Shown here one piece after another: positions 1 through 6,758 of a DNA stretch of 12,943 nucleotides (positions are counted from its first letter, which is position 1; every line of letters begins with the position of its first letter). This stretch comes from Glacieibacterium sp964246975 (GTDB lineage Bacteria > Pseudomonadota > Alphaproteobacteria > Sphingomonadales > Sphingomonadaceae). The notes under the pieces were generated by a model that did not search any database, was not told where the DNA came from, and saw only the letters and a program-made list of their open reading frames with translations. The stretch covers positions 1-12,943 of the forward strand of contig CAXTSL010000085.1 of the NCBI GenBank assembly GCA_964246975.1, in the 5' to 3' direction. Position numbers and translations under genes: made by a program.

Positions 1-181
1 CGTCGACGCGGACCTCGCGGACGGGGACGCCGCCGATGTCGTGCATCGCCTCGGCGAAGTCGGCGGGGAGCGGCTGCGCCGCCGCCTGGCGTTCGAACCC
101 GGCGCGGCGCTGGTCGAGCGTCAGCCCCACCGGGCGGGCGGCGAGCATGGCGCGCAGCGCGTCGACCTGCGCGCGGCTCAT
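1..181 (-). CDS. Alpha/beta hydrolase (HSL-type esterase), N-terminal part only
   Basis: This is the first 60 codons of a minus-strand gene cut by the left window edge. It starts with ATG at 181, and that start overlaps the stop of the acyl-CoA synthetase as ATGA. An AGGG lies about nine bases upstream of the start. The visible protein begins MSRAQVDALRAMLAARP and ends near GGVPVREVRVD. This pattern, a helical cap of about 45 residues followed by a GGVP...V beta strand, resembles the N-terminus of hormone-sensitive-lipase-like esterases (alpha/beta hydrolase fold-3). The HGGG oxyanion motif, the nucleophile elbow and the rest of the catalytic triad would lie outside the window, so activity cannot be judged. 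It is the last visible gene of the Rieske oxygenase operon. A carboxylesterase or lactonase acting on a pathway substrate is the likeliest role, which is an inference. Confidence 0.68.
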   Translation of the reverse strand, partial: MSRAQVDALRAMLAARPVGLTLDQRRAGFERQAAAQPLPADFAEAMHDIGGVPVREVRVD

Positions 182-1662
182 GCGGCGAGACCCTGTGCGG
201 CAAGGGCGCGCAAGGCCGGCTTGTCGACCTTGCCGACCGCGGTTCGCGGCAGCGCGGCGATGGTCGCGATCCGCGCCGGTTGCTTGTAGCGCACGAGGTT
301 GGCGGCGCAGTACGCGTGCACGGCCGCCGCGTCGGCCCCGACGACGAAAGCGTGGATCGCCTCGCCGCGATAGGCGTCGGGGACCGCGACCGCCGCCGCC
401 TCGACGACACCCGGGCAGGCAGCGAGCACCTCGTCGATCTCGCGCGGATAGACGTTGTAGCCGCCGACGAGCGCCATGTCGTTCTTGCGGTCGTCGATGA
501 CCAGATGCCCGGCCTCGTCGAAATGGCCGATGTCGCCGGTGTGCAGCCAGCCGTTGCGGAGCGCCGCTGCGGTCGCCTCGGCATCGTCGAGATAGGCCTG
601 CATGAGCTGCGGCCCGCGCGCCCGGATTTCGCCGACCGTCGCCGGGGTGACTCCGTCGGCGGCATCGACGATCTCGATGACCGTCCCCGGCAGCGGCAGG
701 CCGACGGTTCCGGGGCGGCGGCCCGTCGCGGGGCCCTGATAGGTCAGCACCGGGCCGGCCTCGCTCTGGCCGTAGCCCTCGAAGATCGGCACGCCGGTCG
801 CCGCCTCCCAGCGCGCCAGCGTCGCGGCGGGGAGCGGCGCGCTGCCCGAGTACGCGCAGCGCAGCGACGCGAGCGCGGCGCGGTCGAGGCCGTCATAGCC
901 GAGCAGCGCATTGAACACCGTCGGCCCGGCGGGCAGCCGCGTGATGCCCGATGCCGCGATGCAGTCGACCAGCCAGTCGGGGCGGAAGCGCGGCAAAATA
1001 TGCAGCGTGCCACCTGCGTTGAGGCTGAGATGCAGGCACATCGCGGCGGCGAAGCTGTGGAACAGCGGCATGATGCAGACGATGCGCTCGTCGCCCCACA
1101 GCGTCGGCAGCACCGCCTCGCGCTGCGCGACGTTGGCGGCGACCGCGCCGCCGGTCAGCAGCACGCCCTTGGCGCGCCCCGTCGAGCCGCCGGTGAACTG
1201 CAGCACGGCCAGCGCGCCGGGGTCGGGGGTGGGCAGCGTCAGCGCGCCCTTGGCGACCAGGGCCGCGAGCCAGTCGCCCGCGACGACGACCAGCGGACCT
1301 GCGTACCCCGCCTCGCGTACCCGCGCCGCGAGGTCGTCGTGACACACGACGACGGGCGGCGCGGCAGCGGTGAGCATCGGCGTCAGCTCGCGCGGCGTGT
1401 AGTCGGGGTTGAGCGTCGCCGCGATGCCGCCGGCCGCCTGCACCGCCAGCCCCGCGACGCAAATCTCGATGCCGTTGCGGAGCAGGATCGCGACGGGCTT
1501 GCCCGCGACCGCGTGCGGCGCAAGTGCCGCCGCGAGGCCCGTGACGGCGCGCGCATAGTCGGCGTAGCTCAGGCCCGCGTCGCCCGCGACGAGCGCCGTC
1601 GCGGGCGCGCGGAGTGCGACGGCACGCGCGAGGATCGCCAGCGGGGTCGCCGGCTCAGCCAC
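178..1662 (-). CDS. Class I adenylate-forming acyl-CoA synthetase (AMP-binding)
   Basis: The 494-residue protein is full length for a fatty-acyl or aryl-CoA ligase. Such enzymes activate a carboxylate with ATP to an acyl-adenylate and transfer it to CoA. Visible motifs, in order: the P-loop QFTGGSTGRAKG (about 155-166), the FEGYGQSEAG motif (about 294-303), WLHTGD with the ribose-binding Asp (about 372-377), the A8 hinge DDRKND (about 390-395) and the C-terminal catalytic lysine in RTAVGKVDK (about 473-481, Lys478). All residues needed for both half-reactions appear present. The start is GTG at 1660-1662; it lies inside the end of the thiolase gene (overlap 1655-1662), which indicates translational coupling. 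The aromatic context suggests an aryl, cyclic or medium-chain acid as substrate, but specificity cannot be read from sequence alone. The family call is secure, the substrate unknown. Confidence 0.93.
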   Translation of the reverse strand: MAEPATPLAILARAVALRAPATALVAGDAGLSYADYARAVTGLAAALAPHAVAGKPVAILLRNGIEICVAGLAVQAAGGIAATLNPDYTPRELTPMLTAAAPPVVVCHDDLAARVREAGYAGPLVVVAGDWLAALVAKGALTLPTPDPGALAVLQFTGGSTGRAKGVLLTGGAVAANVAQREAVLPTLWGDERIVCIMPLFHSFAAAMCLHLSLNAGGTLHILPRFRPDWLVDCIAASGITRLPAGPTVFNALLGYDGLDRAALASLRCAYSGSAPLPAATLARWEAATGVPIFEGYGQSEAGPVLTYQGPATGRRPGTVGLPLPGTVIEIVDAADGVTPATVGEIRARGPQLMQAYLDDAEATAAALRNGWLHTGDIGHFDEAGHLVIDDRKNDMALVGGYNVYPREIDEVLAACPGVVEAAAVAVPDAYRGEAIHAFVVGADAAAVHAYCAANLVRYKQPARIATIAALPRTAVGKVDKPALRALAAQGLAA

Positions 1663-2854
1663 CGCCGACCTCGATTACCGCCGCCATCGCGGTGTCGCCC
1701 GCCGCGCAGCCGTGGAACAGCCCGCGTCCGCCGCCGCGCAGCGCCAGCTCCTCGATCAGCTCGACGATCGCGCGCAGGCCGGTCGGGGCCTGCGGATGGC
1801 CCCAGACGAGCGAGCAGCCGAAGTTGTTCATCCGCTCGACGGGAAAGCCGGTCTCGGCGGCGAAGACCAGGTCGTTGACCGCGAACGGGTTGTGCGACTT
1901 GACCGCGTCGATCGCGGCCAAGTCGAGGTTCGCCGCCGCGAGCGCGCGCCGTGCGGCGGGGACCGGAGCCGACGGCATGTACGCCGCCGCGACGCGCGCC
2001 ATACCGAAGCCGAGTATGCGGACCTCGATGCCCTTGTCGCGCGACAGGTCGCGGGCGCGGTCGCGCGTCGCGACGACGATGCCCGCATTGCCGTCGGCGG
2101 GGTGCGTCTGGCCGCCGAAGGTCACCGTGCCGCCGTCCTGCGCGGGTCGCAGCGCCGCGAGGCCCGCAGCCGTCGTGGCGTGGATGCCGGTGTCGCCCGC
2201 GACCGTGCCCACCACCTTGCGGAACTTCGCATCGGGCGTCTCGAAGGGCAGGTCCATGAAGCGGCGGTGAAAGGCGCGGTCGTCGGCCAGCGCGTCGGCG
2301 TACTGGGCATAGCGTTGCAGCGTCACCTCGTCCTGCGCGGCACGGCTCAACCCCCATTTCGCCGCGCAATTCTCGGCGGTCGCCAGCATCGCCACCCCCG
2401 CGAACGGATCGCGCGCGAAATTGTCGAGCACCCAGTTCTCGGCCTCGCCGGTGCCGCCGGTCGCGCCCGGCGCGGGGTAATAGAGGTGGGGGCCGTTCGA
2501 GACGCGGTCGGCGGTGACGACGAGCGCCACGTCGCTCGCGCCGCCCGCGACCTCCTGGGCGGCGACCTGCAGGCAGCGCGCGCCCGTCGCGCATGCCTGC
2601 GAAATCGTCGGCCCACCGATCTGCGGGGACCCGAGTTCGCCCGCCAGCCACGGCAGGCCGTAGAAGCTGCCGCGCTGCGGCACCGTCAGGCCGAGGACGC
2701 CGAAGTCGAACGCGCCAGGGTCGATGCCGCGCTTTGCCAGCGCGCGCGCCCCCGTCCACGCCGCGAAGCGCAAGGCGTGCAGTTCGGCGAACGCCCCCTG
2801 CCAGCGCACGAACGGCGTCGACCAATAGGCCCCGTAGGGGATCCAGGCATTCAA
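1655..2854 (-). CDS. Thiolase family acetyl-CoA acyltransferase (HNPF variant)
   Basis: The 399-residue protein has the normal thiolase length. Thiolases cleave a 3-ketoacyl-CoA with CoA to acetyl-CoA and a shortened acyl-CoA. The nucleophilic cysteine is Cys88 in QACATGARC. His353 lies in WGHPQAPTG. The second catalytic cysteine, Cys383, is in HGCAAGDTAM, where classical enzymes have CxGGG. The usual NEAF/HEAF oxyanion motif is HNPF (His321). The start is TTG at 2852-2854. I chose it because no ATG or GTG occurs upstream in frame, GAGG lies about eight bases before it, and residues 5-15 (IPYGAYWSTPF) look like an intact family N-terminus. The ATG at 2848-2850 is out of frame. The oxygenase beta-subunit stop lies ten bases upstream. 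Thiolases of this SCP-x-like type often sit beside a DUF35/OB-fold partner; none is seen here. It probably performs the final thiolysis of the pathway. Confidence 0.9.
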   Translation of the reverse strand: MNAWIPYGAYWSTPFVRWQGAFAELHALRFAAWTGARALAKRGIDPGAFDFGVLGLTVPQRGSFYGLPWLAGELGSPQIGGPTISQACATGARCLQVAAQEVAGGASDVALVVTADRVSNGPHLYYPAPGATGGTGEAENWVLDNFARDPFAGVAMLATAENCAAKWGLSRAAQDEVTLQRYAQYADALADDRAFHRRFMDLPFETPDAKFRKVVGTVAGDTGIHATTAAGLAALRPAQDGGTVTFGGQTHPADGNAGIVVATRDRARDLSRDKGIEVRILGFGMARVAAAYMPSAPVPAARRALAAANLDLAAIDAVKSHNPFAVNDLVFAAETGFPVERMNNFGCSLVWGHPQAPTGLRAIVELIEELALRGGGRGLFHGCAAGDTAMAAVIEVGGG

Positions 2855-2870
2855 AGCCCGGACCTCATAG
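2847..2870 (-). promoter_or_regulatory. Ribosome binding site and TTG start of the thiolase
   Basis: Read on the minus strand, the beta-subunit stop is followed by GAGGTCCGGGCTTTGAATGCC. A purine-rich GAGG lies about eight bases before TTG. An ATG five bases further on is in the wrong frame. This decides the TTG start of the thiolase. The rare start codon may lower thiolase synthesis relative to the oxygenase subunits (inference). Confidence 0.6.
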
Positions 2871-3362
2871 CGGGGCCGCCATCGCTGCGAACGGGCCCTC
2901 TGCGTTGATCAGGTCGATGCGCTTCTCGGCGATGCGCATTCCCTCGGCAGTCCGCCGCAGCCGGTGCGTGACCCGCCCGCCGAAACTGCGCTGATCGGCG
3001 TCGAAGCCGTCGCGGTTGCGGTATTCGAGCATGATCTGCGCCGACGTCGCGACCACTTCGCCGGCGTCGGTACTTTCGATCCGCACGCCCGAGACGATAT
3101 GGCAGGTACGCGGGGGCGGTTCGGCCCCGAAGGCGCGCGGATTGAGCAGCCGATGGGTGCGCGCCATCAGCAATTGCTTGTCGTCGTGGAAGTGCGCGAC
3201 GCCGTCGGCGGGCGACGCCTGCAGCGGCGACACCGGCACCCAATAGCGGCAGTCGTCGGTGAACAGCGCCAGCCAGGCGGGATAGTCGCGGTCGTCGAGG
3301 CGGCGCGCCTCGTCGGCGATCAGCGCAGTCGCGTCGGCGAGATCGCGCGCGGCATCGTTCAC
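2865..3362 (-). CDS. Aromatic-ring-hydroxylating oxygenase, beta subunit
   Basis: The protein has about 165 residues, the normal length for the small subunit of alpha-beta Rieske oxygenases. The fold is NTF2/SnoaL-like and carries no metal site; it mainly builds the alpha3beta3 hexamer. Recognisable family features are an N-terminal EARRLDDRDYPAWLALF helix followed by TDDCRYWVP (about residues 19-43), the DDKQLLMARTHRL segment, and a C-terminal strand ending in IAEKRIDLINAEG. I chose the GTG at 3360-3362 because it overlaps the alpha-subunit stop as GTGA, and the protein then begins VNDAARDLADATALIADEAR. A reading frame remains open further upstream, but there it is antisense-type shadow within the alpha gene. 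The immediate pairing with the alpha gene makes the assignment strong. Confidence 0.9.
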   Translation of the reverse strand: MNDAARDLADATALIADEARRLDDRDYPAWLALFTDDCRYWVPVSPLQASPADGVAHFHDDKQLLMARTHRLLNPRAFGAEPPPRTCHIVSGVRIESTDAGEVVATSAQIMLEYRNRDGFDADQRSFGGRVTHRLRRTAEGMRIAEKRIDLINAEGPFAAMAAPL

Positions 3363-4639
3363 GGTCGGCCCATCAGCGCGGCCCACGCCGCATACTGGTT
3401 GCGGATGAACGCCTCGCTCGTCGACGGCGTGCGCGTCAGTCCGTCGGTCGTTTCGCGCGTTTCGTGCAGCCCCCGGCTCATCGGAATCCACGCGCGCGAC
3501 CCCTGCGCGTTGCCGAGCATCAGCCGCTCGTAGAGTTCGAGGTCGTCGGCGATCACCGGCGACGCCGCGCTGTTCGCGCCGGTGCAATATTCGATGGCAT
3601 TGACATAGGTCGCCTGCGGCGCGCCGACGAGGCGGAAGGTATAGCCGATGACCTCGGTCAGGTCGTGGCGCACGGGCCGCACGATCCGCACCGTCTGATA
3701 ACGCGCGTGCCACGTCGACGATGGATAGAGCAGCATCAGGTGGCGGTCGGTGCCAAGGATACGCTTCGCCTCGGCCTCGCCGTGATGCGCGATCAGCGCG
3801 CGCGTGTAAGCGTCGGCGGTGTCGGGGGCATAGTCCGCCCCCATGTGCCCGCCGATATAGCTGTGGCCGCCGGGCACCGTCGTCATGTCGAGCTTTTGAA
3901 AGAACGAGATCGGCTTGCCATTGGCCATCATCATGCCGAGCGTCGGCGCGACGTTCGCCGCCCCGACTTCGTGCGCGACGGCGCGCGCCGAGACGACCGA
4001 GGCGGCATGCGCGAAACCGGGGTGGACGGTGTCGTTCAAATTCTCGAAGGTCATCTTCCAGTTGCCGCGATAATAATGCCGCAGCACGTGCGGACCGCAG
4101 TCGACCTCGCCCGTCGGCGAGCGGTCGACGAGGTCGTCGATGGTCGACGTCATATGGCCGAGGAAATCGGCCAGGCCCGGACCGTCGGCGCTGAGGTTGC
4201 CGAAGATGAAGCCGCGATAGGTCGCGAGGCGCGCGACGCGGTCGATGCCATAGTCGGACGCGTCGAGGACGCCCGCGTAGTTGACCTTGTGCGAGATCGA
4301 CTTGCAGCGCCCATCGCCGGCGAAGGTCCAGCCGTGGTAGGGGCAGGTGTGGCCCTGCGGCGCGTGGCCCCGGTCGAAGGCGCACAGCGTCGCGCCGCGA
4401 TGGCTGCAGCGGTTGACGATGCCGTCGACACCGCCGTCGTCGCCGCGCGTCAGGATCACCGACTGGGTGCCCATGTGGCGCACGACATAGTCGCCCGCCG
4501 CCGGCAGCTCGCTGTCGTGCGCGAGGTAGAGCCAGCTCCGGTTGAAAATCCGCTCGATCTCCAGCGCGAACACCGCCGGGTCGGTGTAGACCGAGCGATG
4601 CACGTGGGTCGGCGTCACGAGGTCGGCGGGCGACTGCAT
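3359..4639 (-). CDS. Rieske non-heme iron ring-hydroxylating oxygenase, alpha subunit
   Basis: The 426-residue catalytic subunit has all expected metal ligands. The Rieske [2Fe-2S] cluster is bound by Cys78 and His80 in CSHRG and by Cys99 and His102 in CPYHGW. The mononuclear iron site is in ENLNDTVHPGFAH: His206 and His211, with Asp203 as the likely electron-transfer bridge. The third iron ligand is probably Asp365 or Asp366 in VIADDLELYE. The enzyme would add O2 to an aromatic ring as a dihydroxylation or monohydroxylation, taking electrons from a ferredoxin or reductase that is not encoded here. The ATG at 4637-4639 is the first start in frame and gives a normal N-terminus (VHRSVYTDPAVFALEIERIF). 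The N-terminal pattern resembles benzoate, anthranilate or salicylate-type enzymes, but I cannot assign a substrate. It heads the operon that continues to the left edge. Confidence 0.95.
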   Translation of the reverse strand: MQSPADLVTPTHVHRSVYTDPAVFALEIERIFNRSWLYLAHDSELPAAGDYVVRHMGTQSVILTRGDDGGVDGIVNRCSHRGATLCAFDRGHAPQGHTCPYHGWTFAGDGRCKSISHKVNYAGVLDASDYGIDRVARLATYRGFIFGNLSADGPGLADFLGHMTSTIDDLVDRSPTGEVDCGPHVLRHYYRGNWKMTFENLNDTVHPGFAHAASVVSARAVAHEVGAANVAPTLGMMMANGKPISFFQKLDMTTVPGGHSYIGGHMGADYAPDTADAYTRALIAHHGEAEAKRILGTDRHLMLLYPSSTWHARYQTVRIVRPVRHDLTEVIGYTFRLVGAPQATYVNAIEYCTGANSAASPVIADDLELYERLMLGNAQGSRAWIPMSRGLHETRETTDGLTRTPSTSEAFIRNQYAAWAALMGRP

Positions 4640-4766
4640 GCGATCAGTCTAGCCCGCGCGACCGGCAGGCGCGCGCGACCCGCGCCGCGCGCTCCATGAC
4701 TTGTGGCTATGCCGCGCGCGGCGGGTGGCGGTGGCGCGGCGGGGCGTGGCGCGGCATGGTCAGGAC
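4640..4766. promoter_or_regulatory. Divergent promoter region between oxygenase operon and amidohydrolase operon
   Basis: This 127-base gap separates two divergent start codons, so it should hold promoters for both directions. It is extremely GC-rich, and I see no convincing -35/-10 pair. A short dyad, GACTG-N8-CAGTC, lies at 4632-4649 over the oxygenase start codon. It could be an operator or a chance pairing. Just before the plus-strand ATG at 4767 only a weak AGGA (4762-4765) is seen, at unusually short spacing. No regulator gene is in the window. Confidence 0.4.
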
Positions 4767-5864
4767 ATGGAAATCGCCCGCCTGCCGGCCCCCCTCCCCG
4801 CCGATGTGTTCGTCGTCGATGCCGTGATTCACGCGCTCAACCTCGCGCCCGGCAACATCGCGTCGAAATACGGCCAGCAGCTTTACGACATGAGCTATGG
4901 CCTCCACGCCATGCTGACGCCGCCCGACCGGCTGGTGCCGCGCGACCTCTACATGGCCGACATGCCGCCCGAGGCGCTGGTCCGGACGATCTTCGAGGAG
5001 ACGCAGACGAGTCTCGCGGTGACGCACTCGCTGACCCTCGACAGCTGGTTCCACGACGGCTTTGCGGCGGAGTGGAAGACCGTCGCGATGGCGCGCGCGC
5101 ACCCCGACCGGGTGCTCGCCTATGTCGGCATCGACCCGAGCGGCGACGATCCGCTCGGCGACCTCGACCGTCAGCTCGACGACCTGCCGTCGGCGGTCGG
5201 GGTCAAGATGTACCCGCACCAGATGAACCCTTATCGCCACTGGCTGATGAGCGACGACATCGTCCTGCGGCTGATCGAGCGCGCGGCGGCGAAGGGGCTG
5301 AAGTCGGTGGCGATCCACAAGGCGCTGCCCAACGGCTCGGTGCCGCTCGCGCCGTACCGCATCGGCCAGGACTTCGAGGAGGCCGCCGACGCCTTTCCCG
5401 GCATGGCATTCGAGATCGTCCATTCGGGCATGGCGTTCGTCGAGGAAACGGCGATGGCGATCGGGCGCTTTCCCAACGTCTATGCCAATCTGGAGACGAC
5501 GACGGCGCTGCTGTGGCAGGCCCCGGGGCGCTTCGCCGAGGCACTCGGCCTGCTGCTGCAATGGGGCGGGCCGGAGAAATTGCTGTGGGCGACGGGGTGC
5601 ACCGTCACCCATCCGCAGCACCTGCTCGAAGCGTTCTGGAGCTTCGAGCTGCCCGACGCGGTGCAGGCGCGCTATGGTGTGCCGCCGCTCGACGAGGCGG
5701 TGCGGCGGCTGGTGCTCGGCGGCAACTATGCGCGGATGGTCGGGCTCGACGTGGCGGCGCTGCAGGCGCGGCAGGCGGGCGACGGCTTCGGCGACGCGGG
5801 GCGATCGCTCAGCCCGCCGTGGTCGGCGTGGGGCGGCGGCGAGCCGCGCGGCGTGGCGGCATGA
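4767..5864 (+). CDS. Amidohydrolase-fold (Amidohydro_2-like) protein with altered metal site
   Basis: The protein has 365 residues from the ATG at 4767. A longer TTG or GTG start near 4701 would add an arginine-rich tail unlike the family. The fold is the TIM barrel of ACMSD and other metal-dependent hydrolases or decarboxylases. Barrel-strand motifs are VVDAVIHALN (His22; the usual HxH has only one His), GVKMYPHQ (Lys147), VAIHKA (His184), FEIVHSGMAFVEET (His219) and VYANLETT. At strand 8, where most members have GTD, this protein has ATGCTVTHP (275-283). The normal fifth-ligand Asp is therefore missing, and Cys278 and His282 are nearby. From memory, a subfamily of related proteins shares the G-x-G-C and THPQ pattern, so this is probably not decay. 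The barrel is otherwise intact and the gene is coupled by ATGA to the DUF59 gene. The reaction may be hydrolysis or decarboxylation and is unknown. Confidence 0.85.
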   Translation: MEIARLPAPLPADVFVVDAVIHALNLAPGNIASKYGQQLYDMSYGLHAMLTPPDRLVPRDLYMADMPPEALVRTIFEETQTSLAVTHSLTLDSWFHDGFAAEWKTVAMARAHPDRVLAYVGIDPSGDDPLGDLDRQLDDLPSAVGVKMYPHQMNPYRHWLMSDDIVLRLIERAAAKGLKSVAIHKALPNGSVPLAPYRIGQDFEEAADAFPGMAFEIVHSGMAFVEETAMAIGRFPNVYANLETTTALLWQAPGRFAEALGLLLQWGGPEKLLWATGCTVTHPQHLLEAFWSFELPDAVQARYGVPPLDEAVRRLVLGGNYARMVGLDVAALQARQAGDGFGDAGRSLSPPWSAWGGGEPRGVAA

Positions 5865-6214
5865 TCGACGACGCCGCCGTCCGTGCCGCGCTGGCGGGCG
5901 TCCACGACCCGTGCAGCGTCGCGGCGGGCCGCCCGCTGTCGCTCGTCGACATGGGGCTGCTGCGCGACTGGCGGCTCGACGGGGACACGCTGTCGGTGCG
6001 CTTCGCGGTGACCTTTGCGGGCTGCACCATGGCCCCGCATTTCCTGCGCGCCGCCGAGGTCGAGTTGGCCCGGCTGCCGGGGGTCGCGCGCGTCTGTGCC
6101 GCAGTGGATACCGATTTTGTCTGGACCCCCGATCTGATGCCCGCCCCGCCGCCGATGCGGGGGGTGCCGCAGGCGTGGCGTGCCGGTCTTGCCGGAGAAT
6201 TGACAGCCGTCTAG
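5861..6214 (+). CDS. MIP18/DUF59-type metal-sulfur cluster assembly factor
   Basis: This small protein of 117 residues matches the MIP18 (DUF59) domain of SufT, PaaD and related iron-sulfur assembly proteins. The N-terminal VHDPCSVAAGRPLSLVDMGLL (residues 14-34) corresponds to the family DPE...DLGL motif, with Cys18 replacing the usual Glu. The conserved reactive cysteine is Cys55 in FAGCTM. A strand follows the helix as LPGVARVCAAVDTDFVWTPDLM. The start ATG overlaps the upstream stop as ATGA, so the two genes are probably translated together. Likely clients are the coupled amidohydrolase-fold protein or the Rieske oxygenase encoded on the other strand. PaaD, a family relative, serves a ring-epoxidising enzyme. 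The family assignment is firm and the client is an inference. Confidence 0.82.
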   Translation: MIDDAAVRAALAGVHDPCSVAAGRPLSLVDMGLLRDWRLDGDTLSVRFAVTFAGCTMAPHFLRAAEVELARLPGVARVCAAVDTDFVWTPDLMPAPPPMRGVPQAWRAGLAGELTAV

Positions 6215-6302
6215 CATGGCGTTCGCGATTATCGCGCTGAAGTGATTGCCGTATTGCGCCGTGCGGTGCAGCGCCGTCGGTGCCGTGCCGAGCGTCTTGC
6301 CG
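6215..6302. other. Convergent intergenic gap with no clear terminator
   Basis: This 88-base gap separates the end of the DUF59 gene from the end of the SnoaL-like gene. It contains the dyad CGCGATTATCGCG (6224-6236), with six-base arms around one base, too tight for a stable hairpin loop. A perfect 12-base palindrome, GCCGCTAGCGGC (6299-6310), covers the stop of the SnoaL-like gene. I see no hairpin followed by a T-run on either strand, so termination may be Rho-dependent. Confidence 0.35.
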
Positions 6303-6758
6303 CTAGCGGCTGAAGAACGCGTCCCACGCCTTTTCGTCGAGTGCCATGTGCCAGACTTCGGCGAGCTTGCCGCCGTCGAGACGCCACAACAGGCATTCCT
6401 TGGTCTCGAGCGTCTTCGCACCCTTGGTCGCCCGCACCAGCGCGACGAGGACGACATGATCGTCGCTGCCGAAATAGTCGAGCGGATAGGCCCAATAGCT
6501 GTCGACATTGGCCTGCAGCATCCCGAAGCTCTGCAAGATCGCGTCGCGACCGACGAAATCGCCCGCCAGTACATTGTCGCCGGGCATGTGCCAGACGCAA
6601 TCGGGGGTCATCAGCCCGAACAATGCGTCGAGGTCGCCCTGCTGAAACGCCTCGTGGGCATCCTTGAGCAGCTTGCCGCTCGGATGGTCCTGCGCGGTGA
6701 AGGCGCGCAGTGGCGGGGCGTCGCCGGTCTGCGCCAGCGCGGCGGTATAGCCGCTCAC
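6303..6758 (-). CDS. SnoaL/NTF2-like domain protein
   Basis: The protein has 151 residues. After about 30 poorly structured residues it shows the pattern of a SnoaL/NTF2-like cone fold: AHEAFQQGDLDALFGLM (about 34-50), TPDCVWHMPG, FVGRDAILQSF, and a closing strand CLLWRLDGGKLAEVWHM. Members act as cyclases, isomerases or hydratases on small hydrophobic substrates, or have no known activity. His57 in VWHMPG and the acidic residues lining the pocket could be catalytic, but that is only a guess. The start is GTG at 6756-6758 and overlaps the Ohr stop as GTGA, so the two genes should be co-translated. A shorter protein starting at a later Met would lose the overlap. It is the last gene of the receptor operon. 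Its exact role is unknown. Confidence 0.78.
   Translation of the reverse strand: MSGYTAALAQTGDAPPLRAFTAQDHPSGKLLKDAHEAFQQGDLDALFGLMTPDCVWHMPGDNVLAGDFVGRDAILQSFGMLQANVDSYWAYPLDYFGSDDHVVLVALVRATKGAKTLETKECLLWRLDGGKLAEVWHMALDEKAWDAFFSR

Noticed and set aside
280..1878. Long plus-strand open frame opposite the ligase and thiolase
   Set aside because: It is antisense to two genes with clear catalytic motifs, and its translation is arginine-rich and of no family. High GC makes such frames common here.
1712..2908. Long plus-strand open frame opposite the thiolase
   Set aside because: It is the complement of a well-conserved thiolase and its product shows no recognisable domain.
4632..4649. GACTG-N8-CAGTC dyad over the oxygenase start codon as an operator
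   Set aside because: The arms are only five bases and no second copy is seen, so chance is likely. It is mentioned only within the divergent promoter entry.
3464..4699. Long plus-strand open frame opposite the oxygenase alpha gene
   Set aside because: It is antisense to the Rieske protein, whose metal ligands are all intact, and it shows no domain of its own.
4703..5860. Alternative plus-strand frame over the amidohydrolase, open into the DUF59 gene
   Set aside because: Only its last part (5861-6214) is a real protein. The upstream part is an arginine-rich shadow of the amidohydrolase, so it is not a fusion.
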